The notes under the pieces were generated by a model that saw only the letters and a program-made list of their open reading frames with translations, was not told the origin of the DNA and ran no database searches. From Corallococcus coralloides DSM 2259 (GTDB taxonomy: Bacteria; Myxococcota; Myxococcia; Myxococcales; Myxococcaceae): 64,000 bases of DNA. This document shows positions 54,276 to 64,000 of the stretch, piece after piece (the stretch's first letter is position 1; the number at the start of each line of letters is the position of its first letter). Where the stretch lies: positions 9,336,328 through 9,400,327 of the forward strand of contig NC_017030.1 of the NCBI RefSeq assembly GCF_000255295.1, given 5' to 3'. Position numbers and translations under genes: made by a program.

Positions 54276-54833
54276 TCAGAAAGTCAGCCGCTGGGTCTGC
54301 GCGCCCACCGGCTCGAACTCCACCACCCCGGCGTCCGTCAGGCGCGGGCCCTTGCCGGGGATGCCCAGCGTGCCCTCCAGCCACTTGAGGTGGTGGGCCA
54401 GCTGCCGCACTTCCGACAGCTGCTTCGTCGTCATCAGCTCCGTCAGCCGCCGCTCCTGGAGCTTCTGCCCGGTGCGGTCGAACTGGGCGGCCACCATCAC
54501 CCGCGCCCACGCCAGGCTCTGGCCCTTCACCTTCTTCTTGCCCTTGCTGGGGAGCGGCTTGCCCTTCTCCACCAGCGGGTAGAGCACCCAGACCTTCTCC
54601 CCGTCGTTGGACGCGAAGTAGAGGTCATCCACCGTCCCCACGCACACGTCCGCCGACCAGAGGGGCCCGCTCTCCTTGAGCATCTCCAGCCGGCACTTCC
54701 CCACGCCCACGTCCACCGAGCGGACGCTGTAGAGGCCGTTCGCGCTCACCCGTGCCCGGCTGCCGCGCTCCCCCGCCAGGGCGGAAGGCGCGGCACCACA
54801 GACGAGCAGGGCGAGCGCGACGGTCAGGCGCAT
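54276..54833 (-). CDS. Exported protein of unknown function inside the atp cluster
   Basis: The 185-residue product has a signal peptide cleaved near SALAGE. The mature part (about 165 residues) has two Cys (GKCRLEM, SADVCVGT) and a basic GKPLPSKGKKKVKG loop. I recognise no family. It begins seven bases after atpD ends and is followed 29 bases later by atpC, so it must be co-transcribed with the ATP synthase genes although its product is periplasmic. Confidence 0.75.
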   Translation of the reverse strand: MRLTVALALLVCGAAPSALAGERGSRARVSANGLYSVRSVDVGVGKCRLEMLKESGPLWSADVCVGTVDDLYFASNDGEKVWVLYPLVEKGKPLPSKGKKKVKGQSLAWARVMVAAQFDRTGQKLQERRLTELMTTKQLSEVRQLAHHLKWLEGTLGIPGKGPRLTDAGVVEFEPVGAQTQRLTF

Positions 54834-54840
54834 GGGGTCT

Positions 54841-57511
<2,671 letters not shown>

Positions 57512-57588
57512 GGACCGGAAACTCCTCGTAAGACGGTGCGGCGCGCGCCCCGTGACAGCCCGGGCTGGCCATGAGGGACGGCGGGCCC

Positions 57589-57617
57589 CCTATATAGGCG
57601 GGGCGGGGGCCGGTCAA
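57589..57617 (-). promoter_or_regulatory. Sigma70-like promoter for the atp cluster
   Basis: On the minus strand TTGACC (57612-57617) is followed 17 bases later by TATAGG (or 15 bases later by TATATA). The -10 lies inside the palindrome CCTATATAGG (57589-57598). This places transcription start about 70 bases before the atpG start codon. Such a well-formed sigma70 box is rare in this high-GC window. Confidence 0.65.
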
Positions 57618-57798
57618 CGGCGGGGTGCCCGGACCCGGGCCCCCTGCCCGCCTCCGGAGCCCGACGCCGGACCCCGCCGCCACAGCCGTCCGGGGGCCGG
57701 GCGGGCGTGACCAGTTCCCGCCAGAGGGCCGCCGGTGGTGCTTTCCGACCGGGGGGCGCCGGAAGAGAATGGCCCCTTCCGACTGTTGCGCGGGGTCC

Positions 57799-58446
57799 AT
57801 GAAGGCTGGCGGCACGACCAGGGTGTGGGTACGCAGGGGCCTGGGGCTGCTCGGGCTGGCCCTGGCCGTCCTGCTGGGTCTGTCCCACTTCGTGCGCCTG
57901 CGCTACCAGGGCCGCATCGTGCCGCTGGCCGTGGCTCCGGAGGCCCCGGTGGCCCTGGTGTTCGGGGCGGGGCTGGCGCCGGGCGCGGTGCCGTCGCCGG
58001 TGCTGGCGCAGCGGCTGGACGCGGCCATCGCGCTCTGGCGGCAGGGCAAGGTTCAGTCGCTGCTGGTGAGCGGGGACAACTCCGCGCCCTTCCACAACGA
58101 GACGCGGGCCATGCGGCGCTACCTGCTGGAGCACGGGGTGCCGGAGGACGCGGTGGTGGGGGACGAGGCGGGGCTGTCCACCTACGACAGCTGCCTGCGG
58201 GCGCACTCGGTGTTCGGCGCGAACCGGGCGGTGCTCGTCACGCAGCGCTTCCACCTGTCGCGGGCGCTCTTCATCGCCAACTCGGTGGGCATCGACGCGT
58301 GGGGCGTGGCGGCGGACGAGGGACGGGCGACTCCCTGGCGCTACACGGTGCGCGAGACGCTGTCCCGGGTGCTGGCGCTGGGGATGGTGCTGCTGGAGGT
58401 GAAGCCCGGCAGCACTGACGGCCAGCCGCCGACGGCTCCCCGCTGA
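57799..58446 (+). CDS. SanA/YdcF-type DUF218 membrane protein
   Basis: I prefer the ATG at 57799 (MKAGGTTRVW); one at 57769 is also in frame. The 215-residue protein has one N-terminal transmembrane helix (GLLGLALAVLLGLSHFV). The DUF218 fold follows: ALVFGAGLAPGAVPSPVLAQRLDAA in pieces, SLLVSGDNS, ETRAMRRYLLEHGVPEDAV, STYDSCLRA and VLVTQRFHLSRALFI. SanA-like proteins support envelope barrier function; the mechanism is not settled. It is divergent from atpG. Confidence 0.85.
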   Translation: MKAGGTTRVWVRRGLGLLGLALAVLLGLSHFVRLRYQGRIVPLAVAPEAPVALVFGAGLAPGAVPSPVLAQRLDAAIALWRQGKVQSLLVSGDNSAPFHNETRAMRRYLLEHGVPEDAVVGDEAGLSTYDSCLRAHSVFGANRAVLVTQRFHLSRALFIANSVGIDAWGVAADEGRATPWRYTVRETLSRVLALGMVLLEVKPGSTDGQPPTAPR

Positions 58447-58560
58447 CGGGGATTGGGCCCGGCAGGCAGGCGGGCGGCGTCCATTGCCGCTCCCGTCCGG
58501 GGGTCCCATTTTCGAGGGGACACGGAAGCTTTTCTCAACCGTCCCTGTCGAGGAGACCCC

Positions 58561-58836
58561 ATGAAGTTCAACAAGCTCGGAGACGAGGATGTGGGCGAGT
58601 CCACCTCGCTGCGCCACCGGAACCCGGACACTGGAGAGGACGAGATCAACATCTCGGACCAGGACCTCGCGCTGTCGCCGCCCATGGAAGAGGAGGCGGA
58701 TGCGCGGGACATCCTGCCGGATCAGATCCAGCGCTTCGGCCGGGGCGATGAAGAGGAAGAGGCGCGCGAGCTGACCGCGCAGCCGGATGAACCCGGACCG
58801 CGCGCCCAGTCGCCGGACCTGCTGCCCGAGGGGTAG
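58561..58836 (+). CDS. Small acidic protein of unknown function
   Basis: The 91-residue frame begins six bases behind GAGGAG. It is strongly acidic (about 27% Asp/Glu), with no Cys, no signal peptide and no membrane segment, so it is likely disordered and cytoplasmic. No family recognised. It is followed by a strong terminator, which supports it as a real transcribed gene. Confidence 0.65.
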   Translation: MKFNKLGDEDVGESTSLRHRNPDTGEDEINISDQDLALSPPMEEEADARDILPDQIQRFGRGDEEEEARELTAQPDEPGPRAQSPDLLPEG

Positions 58837-58862
58837 CCGGGTCCAGCAGCCGGATACGGCGT

Positions 58863-58907
58863 AAAAAACAGGGCGCGTCCCCGTGAATGGGACGCGCCCT
58901 CTGTTTT
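58863..58907. terminator. Strong bidirectional intrinsic terminator
   Basis: AGGGCGCGTCCC (58870-58881) and GGGACGCGCCCT (58889-58900) form a perfect 12-bp stem with a 7-base loop. It is flanked by AAAAAAC on one side and CTGTTTT on the other, so each strand ends in a T run. It lies between the convergent acidic-protein and SMI1-like genes. Confidence 0.9.
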
Positions 58908-58946
58908 CAGGAGGGGCCTCTGTCGGAGGCCCCGTGCGGCTCAGGA

Positions 58947-60389
58947 CTAACGGCGCGAGGACTTCTTCGCGGCGCCCTTGCCCGGGGCCTTCTTCGCGGC
59001 TCCACGCGTGGATGCGCCCTTCTTCGCGGCCGCCCCGCGCGTCTGAGCCCCCTTCTTCGCGGCGGCCTTGCCCGTGGACTTCTTCGCGGCGGCCCCGCGC
59101 GTCTGAGCGCCCCTCGCGGCAGCCCCCTTCGCAGCCGACTTCTTCGCGGCAGCGCCACGCTTCTGGACCGCGCCCTTCTTCGCGGTGGCCCCCTGCTTCG
59201 CTGCGGACTTCTTCGCGGTGGCACCCTGCTTCGCTGCGGACTTCTTCGCGGCCCCACTCGCGGGTGCGGCCTTCTTCGCGGTCCCACGCGCGGGTGCGGC
59301 CTTCTTCGCGGCAGCGCCCTTCTTCGCGGCCCCACGCGCGGGTGCGGCCTTCTTCGCGGCGGTCTTTCCCGGGCCCTTCTTCGCGGCCCCACTCGCGGCC
59401 TTCTTCGCGGCGCCCTTCTTGCCGGCTGCCTTGCGCGCTCCCGCCCTGGTGGAGACGGTTTCGCTCGGTGCCTCCGCTTCGGTGGCTTCGGCCTTCTTCG
59501 CGGGGGCGGACGGCGTCTCGGTGACCGCCTTCTCGCGGCGGGCCTTCTTCACGGCGGGGCGCTTGGGCTCGGGCTCCTCGAACAGCTCCTCCTGCTCGGG
59601 GGCCTCCTCCTCACCGGTGTCCTCGGCCAGTTCCTCCTCCCGCTCCTCCTCGCCGGACACCTCGGCCTCCTCGTCCTCGGCCTCTTCGGCTTCGAACTCG
59701 TCGGCGGCCTCCGCGGCTTCGAGCTCCTCCTCCTCGGCCTCCTCGTCCTCGCCCGCGTCACGGGCCAGGGCGGCCAGGGCGCCCGAGTAGTCGCCGCCAC
59801 GGCCAGCGGGCGCCTCCTCCTCGTTCTCCAGCGCCTGCGCGGCCGCTCCGGACAGCGCTCCCTGAAGCACGGCGTTCATGGCGCGCGCGAAGGTCCGCTC
59901 CCCGAAACTCTCCACCTCTTCCACGGGCGGAATCAGCACCTCGAGCATGTCCTTGAGCCTGCGGTACAGCCGCATCTCCTTCTTCTCACCGTCCCAGGTG
60001 CCGAAGACCCAGGTGTCCCCGTCCAGCGCGTCCACCCAGCCGGGCAGCGGCCCGCCACCGTCCCCCTGCTCCTCCATCGCGGACTTGCGCGCGACGAACA
60101 GGTGCCGGTGCGCCCCCTTCAGACCGAAGCGCCACACGCCCGCGGCGGGCAGCCCCACCACCATCAGCCGGCTCTTCTCCAGGACGCTGGGCGCTCCCTC
60201 CTCGCCACGCAGCGGGAACAGCCGCACCTCGCCCTGGAACTCACCGCCGTTGAGCGCCTGGTACAGGTCCGCCAGGTCCTCGGGGAACGGGACGCCGCAC
60301 TCCGTCTCCGCGCGGCGGACCTCCTCCGCCTGCACACCCTCCGAGGTCGCCTTCGCCGACTTGCGCAGTGCCTCCAACCACTCGTGCAT
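58947..60389 (-). CDS. SMI1/KNR4-like domain fused to an acidic region and a histone-H1-like tail
   Basis: This 480-residue protein has three distinct parts. Residues 1-165 resemble SMI1/KNR4 (SUKH) domains (ETECGVPFPEDLADLYQALNGG, WRFGLKG, VFGTWDGEKKEMRLYRRL). Residues about 206-275 are almost only Glu, Asp and Ala. Residues about 310-480 are Lys/Ala-rich repeats of the type KKAAPARGAAKKG, like the C-terminal tails of eukaryotic H1 and bacterial H1-like proteins that bind DNA. The tail repeats are also visible as DNA repeats (TTCTTCGCGGC motifs). Nearest analogues are immunity-type SUKH proteins and nucleoid-associated H1-like proteins; the combination is unusual. Confidence 0.83.
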   Translation of the reverse strand: MHEWLEALRKSAKATSEGVQAEEVRRAETECGVPFPEDLADLYQALNGGEFQGEVRLFPLRGEEGAPSVLEKSRLMVVGLPAAGVWRFGLKGAHRHLFVARKSAMEEQGDGGGPLPGWVDALDGDTWVFGTWDGEKKEMRLYRRLKDMLEVLIPPVEEVESFGERTFARAMNAVLQGALSGAAAQALENEEEAPAGRGGDYSGALAALARDAGEDEEAEEEELEAAEAADEFEAEEAEDEEAEVSGEEEREEELAEDTGEEEAPEQEELFEEPEPKRPAVKKARREKAVTETPSAPAKKAEATEAEAPSETVSTRAGARKAAGKKGAAKKAASGAAKKGPGKTAAKKAAPARGAAKKGAAAKKAAPARGTAKKAAPASGAAKKSAAKQGATAKKSAAKQGATAKKGAVQKRGAAAKKSAAKGAAARGAQTRGAAAKKSTGKAAAKKGAQTRGAAAKKGASTRGAAKKAPGKGAAKKSSRR

Positions 60390-60604
60390 GACCCCTCCAC
60401 GACATCGACAGCCACCAGGGCTCGCACCTTATGGCGCCTTGGGCCCCCGTGAGCAGTGTGCATGTCGGGTTTCGTCCACCCGACGTCCTCTAGACATACC
60501 TGGACAAACTGACACGCCCGCCCCCTCCATCCCCCCTGGCCGCCTGCCCCGGGTCCAGGCAACCCGAATGGAAGCCCGGCCCCCCGGGCGTTAGGAAGCA
60601 CGCC
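60390..60604. other. Divergent intergenic region
   Basis: These 215 bases separate the SMI1-like and thioredoxin genes. They should hold both promoters, but I see no clear -10/-35 boxes or strong inverted repeats. Confidence 0.4.
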
Positions 60605-60964
60605 ATGGCGCATCCCGTAAGCATCGAAGCGACGACCGAGACCTTCGACTCGCTCGTCATGGAACCCCGCGACGAGCTGGTGGTGGTGGACTTCTGGGGC
60701 CCCGGCTGCCCGAACTGCGACATCTACGCGGCCGCCGAACCCGAGCTCCTCAAGGAGCTGGACGGCGCCCCCATGCGCGTCGTCAAGGTCAACGCCTACG
60801 AGCACGAGGCCCTGGCCACCCGCTTCGGCCTGTTCGGCATCCCCACCTTCCTGCTGTTCCGCAACGGGAAGCTGCTGGGGAAGATGAGCCAGTACTACGG
60901 CAAGCCCTACTTCCTGGGCGTCATCCGGGACCACCTGCCCGGCGGCGCCAAGGCCCAGGCCTGA
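60605..60964 (+). CDS. Thioredoxin-family protein with CPNC active site
   Basis: The 119-residue protein has the thioredoxin fold with VVVDFWGPGCPNCDIY, where CPNC replaces the usual CGPC, and FGIPTFLLFRNGKLLG with cis-Pro. No signal peptide is present, so it is cytoplasmic. The changed dipeptide between the cysteines should shift the redox potential. It lies four bases from the convergent ABC transporter gene. Confidence 0.9.
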   Translation: MAHPVSIEATTETFDSLVMEPRDELVVVDFWGPGCPNCDIYAAAEPELLKELDGAPMRVVKVNAYEHEALATRFGLFGIPTFLLFRNGKLLGKMSQYYGKPYFLGVIRDHLPGGAKAQA

Positions 60965-60968
60965 AGCT

Positions 60969-62834
60969 TCAGTCCCGGTAGCCGCGCGCCTGCAACCGGA
61001 ACAGGTGCGCGTACCGCCCGTCGAGCGCCATCAACTCATCGTGGCTGCCCAGCTCCTGCACCGTGCCGTTGTGGAGCACGGCGATCTGATCCGCCATGCG
61101 CACCGTGGAGAAGCGGTGCGAAATCACGATGGCGATGCGGTCCGCGGCCAGCGCCTGGAAGCGCTCGAAGAGGGCATGCTCCGCCTCCGCGTCGATGCTG
61201 GCCGTGGGCTCGTCCAGGATGAGCACCTCCGCGTCGTCGCGCATGAAGGCGCGTGACACCGCCAGCTTCTGCCACTGGCCGCTGGACAGCTCCTGGCCCT
61301 TCTCGAACCAGCCGCCCAGCATCGTGTCGTACTGGGCCGGCAACGCCGCGATGACGGAGTTCGCCCCGCCCTGCTCCGCCGCCCGTTCGATGCGCGGCCG
61401 GTCCTCCAGCGCGGGCACGTGTCCCAGGCCGATGTTCTCCGACACGCTGAACTGGTAGCGCACGAAGTCCTGGAACACCGCCCCGAAGCGGCCGCGCAGG
61501 TCGTCCGCGTTCATGTGGGCCGTGTCCACGCCGCCGTAGAGAATCTGGCCTTCGGTGGGCTCGTACATGCGCAGGAGCAGCTTCACCAGCGTGCTCTTCC
61601 CCGCGCCGTTCTCCCCCACCAGCGCCAGCTTCTGGCCGGGCTTGAGCGTGAGGTTCACGTTGCGCAGCGCCCACGCGTCCTTGCCCGCGTAGCGGAAGGA
61701 CACGTCCTTCAGCTCGATGGCGTTGTTGCGTCCGCGCGGCGGTGAGACGGCGGGCAGCCCCCTGGGCGCGTTCTCCAGCGTGGGGATGTCCAGGTAGGCG
61801 AAGAGGTTGCTCATGAAGAGCGCGTCCTCGTACATGGAGCCCACGCTGGTGAGGATGCCCTGGAACGCGGCCTGCCCCTGCCGGAACACGGCCAGGTACA
61901 GCACCATGTCGCCCACGGAGATGCCGCCGGCCGCCGCGCGGCTGGCCACGAAGAGGTAGCAGCCGTAGAAGGCCGCCAGCGACAGGAGGCCCAGCCCCAG
62001 GCCCCACACCATGCGCTTGCGCGCGAGCGCCCGGTCCTCCGCGAAGAACTTCTGGAACAGGTCCCGGTAGCGCCCCAGCACCAGCGGCCCCAACCCGAAG
62101 AGCTTCACCTCCTTCACGGTGCTGTCCCGCGTGAGGATCCACTCCAGGTAGTTGAGCTTGCGGCCCTCCGGCGCGCGCCACGAGTACAGCCGGAAGCCCT
62201 CCGCCGCCAGCCGCGCCTCCGCGATGAACGCGGGGATGGACGCGGCGAGCAGCACCACCACGCTCCACGGCGACAGCGCCACGAGCAGCACCGCGTAGGT
62301 GGACAGGGTGATGACGTTGCGCACGATGCTGAACGCCTGCATCACCAGCGACAGCGGGCGCGCGTTCGCCTCCCGCCGCGCGTTCTGCATCTTGTCGTAG
62401 GTGTCCGAGTCCTCGAAGTGCTTCAGCTCCAGGTCCAGCGCCTTCTGGAGGATGCGCTCATTGAGCAGGTTGCCCAGGTGCGCGCGCAGGAGGTCCTTCG
62501 TGAGCGTGAGCCCACGTTCCACCACCGCGGAGGCCACCATCAGCGCGAACTCCGTGGCCACGAGCCCCAGCACGCGCGAGTTCGCCGCCGCGTCGCCCTT
62601 CGCCGCGGCCACCACCGTGTCGACGATGAGCTTGCCCACCCACGCGATGCCCGCCGGCAGCACCGCCGCCACCAGCGTGAGCACGCCCAGCACCACCGCG
62701 CCCCGGGGGCTCGCCCGCCAGAAGAGGTGGAAGGTGCCCGGCAGCTGCTTGAAGAGGACGCCCGCGTTCTTCAGACGGGCCCGGAGCGAAGGCGGCGGTG
62801 TCGGCAGGGGACGTGACAAGGTGCCGCCCCTCAT
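60969..62834 (-). CDS. ABC exporter, fused transmembrane and ATPase domains
   Basis: The start at 62834 (MRGGTLSRPL) gives 621 residues. Six transmembrane helices (about 30-330) precede the nucleotide-binding domain with Walker A GENGAGKST, signature ELSSGQWQK, Walker B EVLILDEPTASID and the switch His in VISHRFSTV. This is the half-transporter layout that forms homodimers exporting lipids, peptides or drugs. The signature deviates from LSGGQ (LSSGQ). Substrate unknown. Confidence 0.93.
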   Translation of the reverse strand: MRGGTLSRPLPTPPPSLRARLKNAGVLFKQLPGTFHLFWRASPRGAVVLGVLTLVAAVLPAGIAWVGKLIVDTVVAAAKGDAAANSRVLGLVATEFALMVASAVVERGLTLTKDLLRAHLGNLLNERILQKALDLELKHFEDSDTYDKMQNARREANARPLSLVMQAFSIVRNVITLSTYAVLLVALSPWSVVVLLAASIPAFIAEARLAAEGFRLYSWRAPEGRKLNYLEWILTRDSTVKEVKLFGLGPLVLGRYRDLFQKFFAEDRALARKRMVWGLGLGLLSLAAFYGCYLFVASRAAAGGISVGDMVLYLAVFRQGQAAFQGILTSVGSMYEDALFMSNLFAYLDIPTLENAPRGLPAVSPPRGRNNAIELKDVSFRYAGKDAWALRNVNLTLKPGQKLALVGENGAGKSTLVKLLLRMYEPTEGQILYGGVDTAHMNADDLRGRFGAVFQDFVRYQFSVSENIGLGHVPALEDRPRIERAAEQGGANSVIAALPAQYDTMLGGWFEKGQELSSGQWQKLAVSRAFMRDDAEVLILDEPTASIDAEAEHALFERFQALAADRIAIVISHRFSTVRMADQIAVLHNGTVQELGSHDELMALDGRYAHLFRLQARGYRD

Positions 62835-62871
62835 AACGCTTCGACACGCGCCGCGCTGGACTTCCCTGCTT

Positions 62872-63822
62872 TCAGGAAGCCGGTGCGCCCCCGCCGTCCG
62901 GCAGGGTGGCGGGCGGGGCGGCGTGCCGCGAGATGAGCACGTCACAGCGCGAGTGCCGCAGCACGCCTTCCGTCAGCGCGGTGGGAGGATTCGCGGAGGA
63001 CATGCCCAGCGTGAGCAGGTCCGAGTCGCACTCCCGGGCCTCCGCGAGGATGCACTCGCAGGGGTTTCCGAAGCGCAGGCGGATCTCCATCACCCGGCCC
63101 GTCTCCCGGTAGGGTGCCAGGAAGCGCACGAGCGCCCTTCGCGCCGCGTCCTCTCGCTCCTGCCGCAGCCGCAGCTGCTCCGCGAGGGGTGCACTCTCGT
63201 CCTCGCGCAGTTCCACCACGTGCAGCACCTCGATGGGGGTCGAGACCGGACACAGGCGCATCGTCAGCTCCAGCCCCCGGCGGGACTCCCGCGAGAAGTT
63301 CACCGCGACGAGAGGCCGGTGGTAGACGCGGCCCGGGTGCGGCATCACCACCAGCACGGACGCGTCCACCTCCCGCACCAGCCGCATCACCAGGGCGTCG
63401 TCCGGCAGCGGCTTCGCCGGTTGGGGCAGGTGCGGCCGGCCCACCACCAGCACCTCCACACCCTGGTCCTTCGCCAGCTCCGCCGCCTCGTGCGGCGCGT
63501 CACCGGTGCGCAGCTCCTCGCGCACGTCCACGTCCGGCCGCTGCCGCAGCCGCTTCGCCGCGGACGTCACCGACCGGCGCAGGCACTGCTCGCCGCCCAC
63601 CGCCCCATCCGGGCCGGTATGGCCATCCACTGGCGGGCTCACATGCAGCACGCTGAAGGCCGCCCCGTGCGCGAGCGGAAGCCGCAGCGCGCGCGCCAGC
63701 GCGAACTCGGACTGCAGGGAGAAGTCCAACCCCACGGCCACCCGCCGCAGCCCCCGCTGGGCGCGGAGGAGGCCGTCGGGCAGCAGGGGCTGACTCCTTC
63801 TGGAAGATACGTTTGGCCTCAT
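62872..63822 (-). CDS. Tandem universal stress protein
   Basis: The start at 63822 (MRPNVSSRRS) is backed by GGGAG five bases upstream; the longer frame starts at 63855. The 316-residue protein carries two USP domains. The first runs RRVAVGLDFSLQSEFALARALRLP ... VEVLVVGRP and the second RPLVAVNFSRESRRGLELTMRL ... SDLLTLGMSS. The ATP-binding G-x2-G-x9-G signature is incomplete in both. USP proteins respond to stress or bind nucleotides. It ends 37 bases before the ABC transporter start and may be co-transcribed with it. Confidence 0.87.
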   Translation of the reverse strand: MRPNVSSRRSQPLLPDGLLRAQRGLRRVAVGLDFSLQSEFALARALRLPLAHGAAFSVLHVSPPVDGHTGPDGAVGGEQCLRRSVTSAAKRLRQRPDVDVREELRTGDAPHEAAELAKDQGVEVLVVGRPHLPQPAKPLPDDALVMRLVREVDASVLVVMPHPGRVYHRPLVAVNFSRESRRGLELTMRLCPVSTPIEVLHVVELREDESAPLAEQLRLRQEREDAARRALVRFLAPYRETGRVMEIRLRFGNPCECILAEARECDSDLLTLGMSSANPPTALTEGVLRHSRCDVLISRHAAPPATLPDGGGAPAS

Positions 63823-64000
63823 CTCGACTCCCTTCCACCTCACCGCTGGACGCACCGCGCGGAAGGGCTTGCCGCCCCACGCGGGCCCTCATCGACATAC
63901 ATTCAGCCCCGTCGGTGGATGTGCCACCCGTCTTCTGCGGGGACGCTGCGTCCGCAGCCGGGCGGCGGTGCACGCGAGCGGCGTGGCCCGGCGGGACGCT
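63823..64000. other. Upstream region of the universal stress protein gene, open at the window edge
   Basis: These 178 bases contain no convincing gene on either strand; frames here are shadows of the stress-protein gene. They should include its promoter, but no clear boxes are seen. Confidence 0.3.

Overview
The window is high-GC DNA (roughly 70% by eye) with dense genes on both strands and strong G/C third-position bias. It comes from a predatory myxobacterium of the family Myxococcaceae, probably Corallococcus or Myxococcus. Evidence: a TraA/TraB outer-membrane-exchange gene pair with a MYXO-CTERM tail, many lipoproteins, a large Ser/Thr kinase fused to an ATPase/TPR module, DUF7151-type repeats, and Cys-rich surface proteins. 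I see no rRNA, tRNA, insertion sequence, prophage or CRISPR array. It reads as ordinary chromosome with many lineage-specific genes.

Layout. 1-5 kb (minus strand): a DUF4105/Lnb-type periplasmic protein cut by the left edge, a Ser/Asp-repeat lipoprotein, and an aldonolactone-oxidase/PLP-aldolase gene pair. 5-12.3 kb: a LuxR regulator, a metallophosphoesterase, a degenerate 54-58 bp tandem repeat, a thioredoxin/TPR lipoprotein, a dynamin-like GTPase and a protein resembling diadenylate-cyclase-type domains. 12.4-16.2 kb: traA-traB, joined by an ATGA overlap, the cell-surface recognition and outer-membrane exchange system. 16.2-30.7 kb: a BIG2 lipoprotein, the giant kinase, a DCC/lipase-maturation-factor fusion, a degenerate MBL-fold protein, an amidinotransferase with its partner, a CPA1 antiporter, a leucine-repeat lipoprotein, an AHSA1-type protein and a 2OG-Fe(II) oxygenase.

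31-41.6 kb: a di-haem cytochrome with an N-terminal carbohydrate-binding-like domain, a double-domain KaiC ATPase with its response regulator, an internally duplicated secreted protein, a second dynamin-like GTPase, and an M23 peptidase whose 3' end overlaps the GTPase gene antiparallel. 41.9-48.5 kb: a TetR regulator with a perfect palindrome just upstream and a fatty acid hydroxylase, then pgi, a lipoprotein/Cys-rich pair, a methyltransferase, an SDR and an unknown. 48.5-53.8 kb: holin-X-like and DUF3618-like membrane proteins followed by the cytochrome bd genes cydA-cydB, an ADP-ribosylglycohydrolase, and a Cys-less glutaredoxin-like protein.

53.8-57.6 kb: a partial ATP synthase cluster, atpG-atpD-unknown exported protein-atpC. 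A sigma70-like promoter lies upstream and an intrinsic terminator downstream; atpA, atpH and the F0 genes are absent, so the synthase genes are split in this genome. 57.8-64 kb: a SanA/DUF218 protein, a small acidic protein, a strong bidirectional terminator, an SMI1/KNR4-acidic-histone-H1-like fusion, an atypical thioredoxin, an ABC exporter and a tandem universal stress protein.

The most unusual items are the SMI1-acidic-AAKK protein, the DAC-like gene behind a dynamin-like GTPase, the exported protein embedded in the atp cluster, the progressively lengthening tandem repeat, and the carbohydrate-binding/di-haem fusion.
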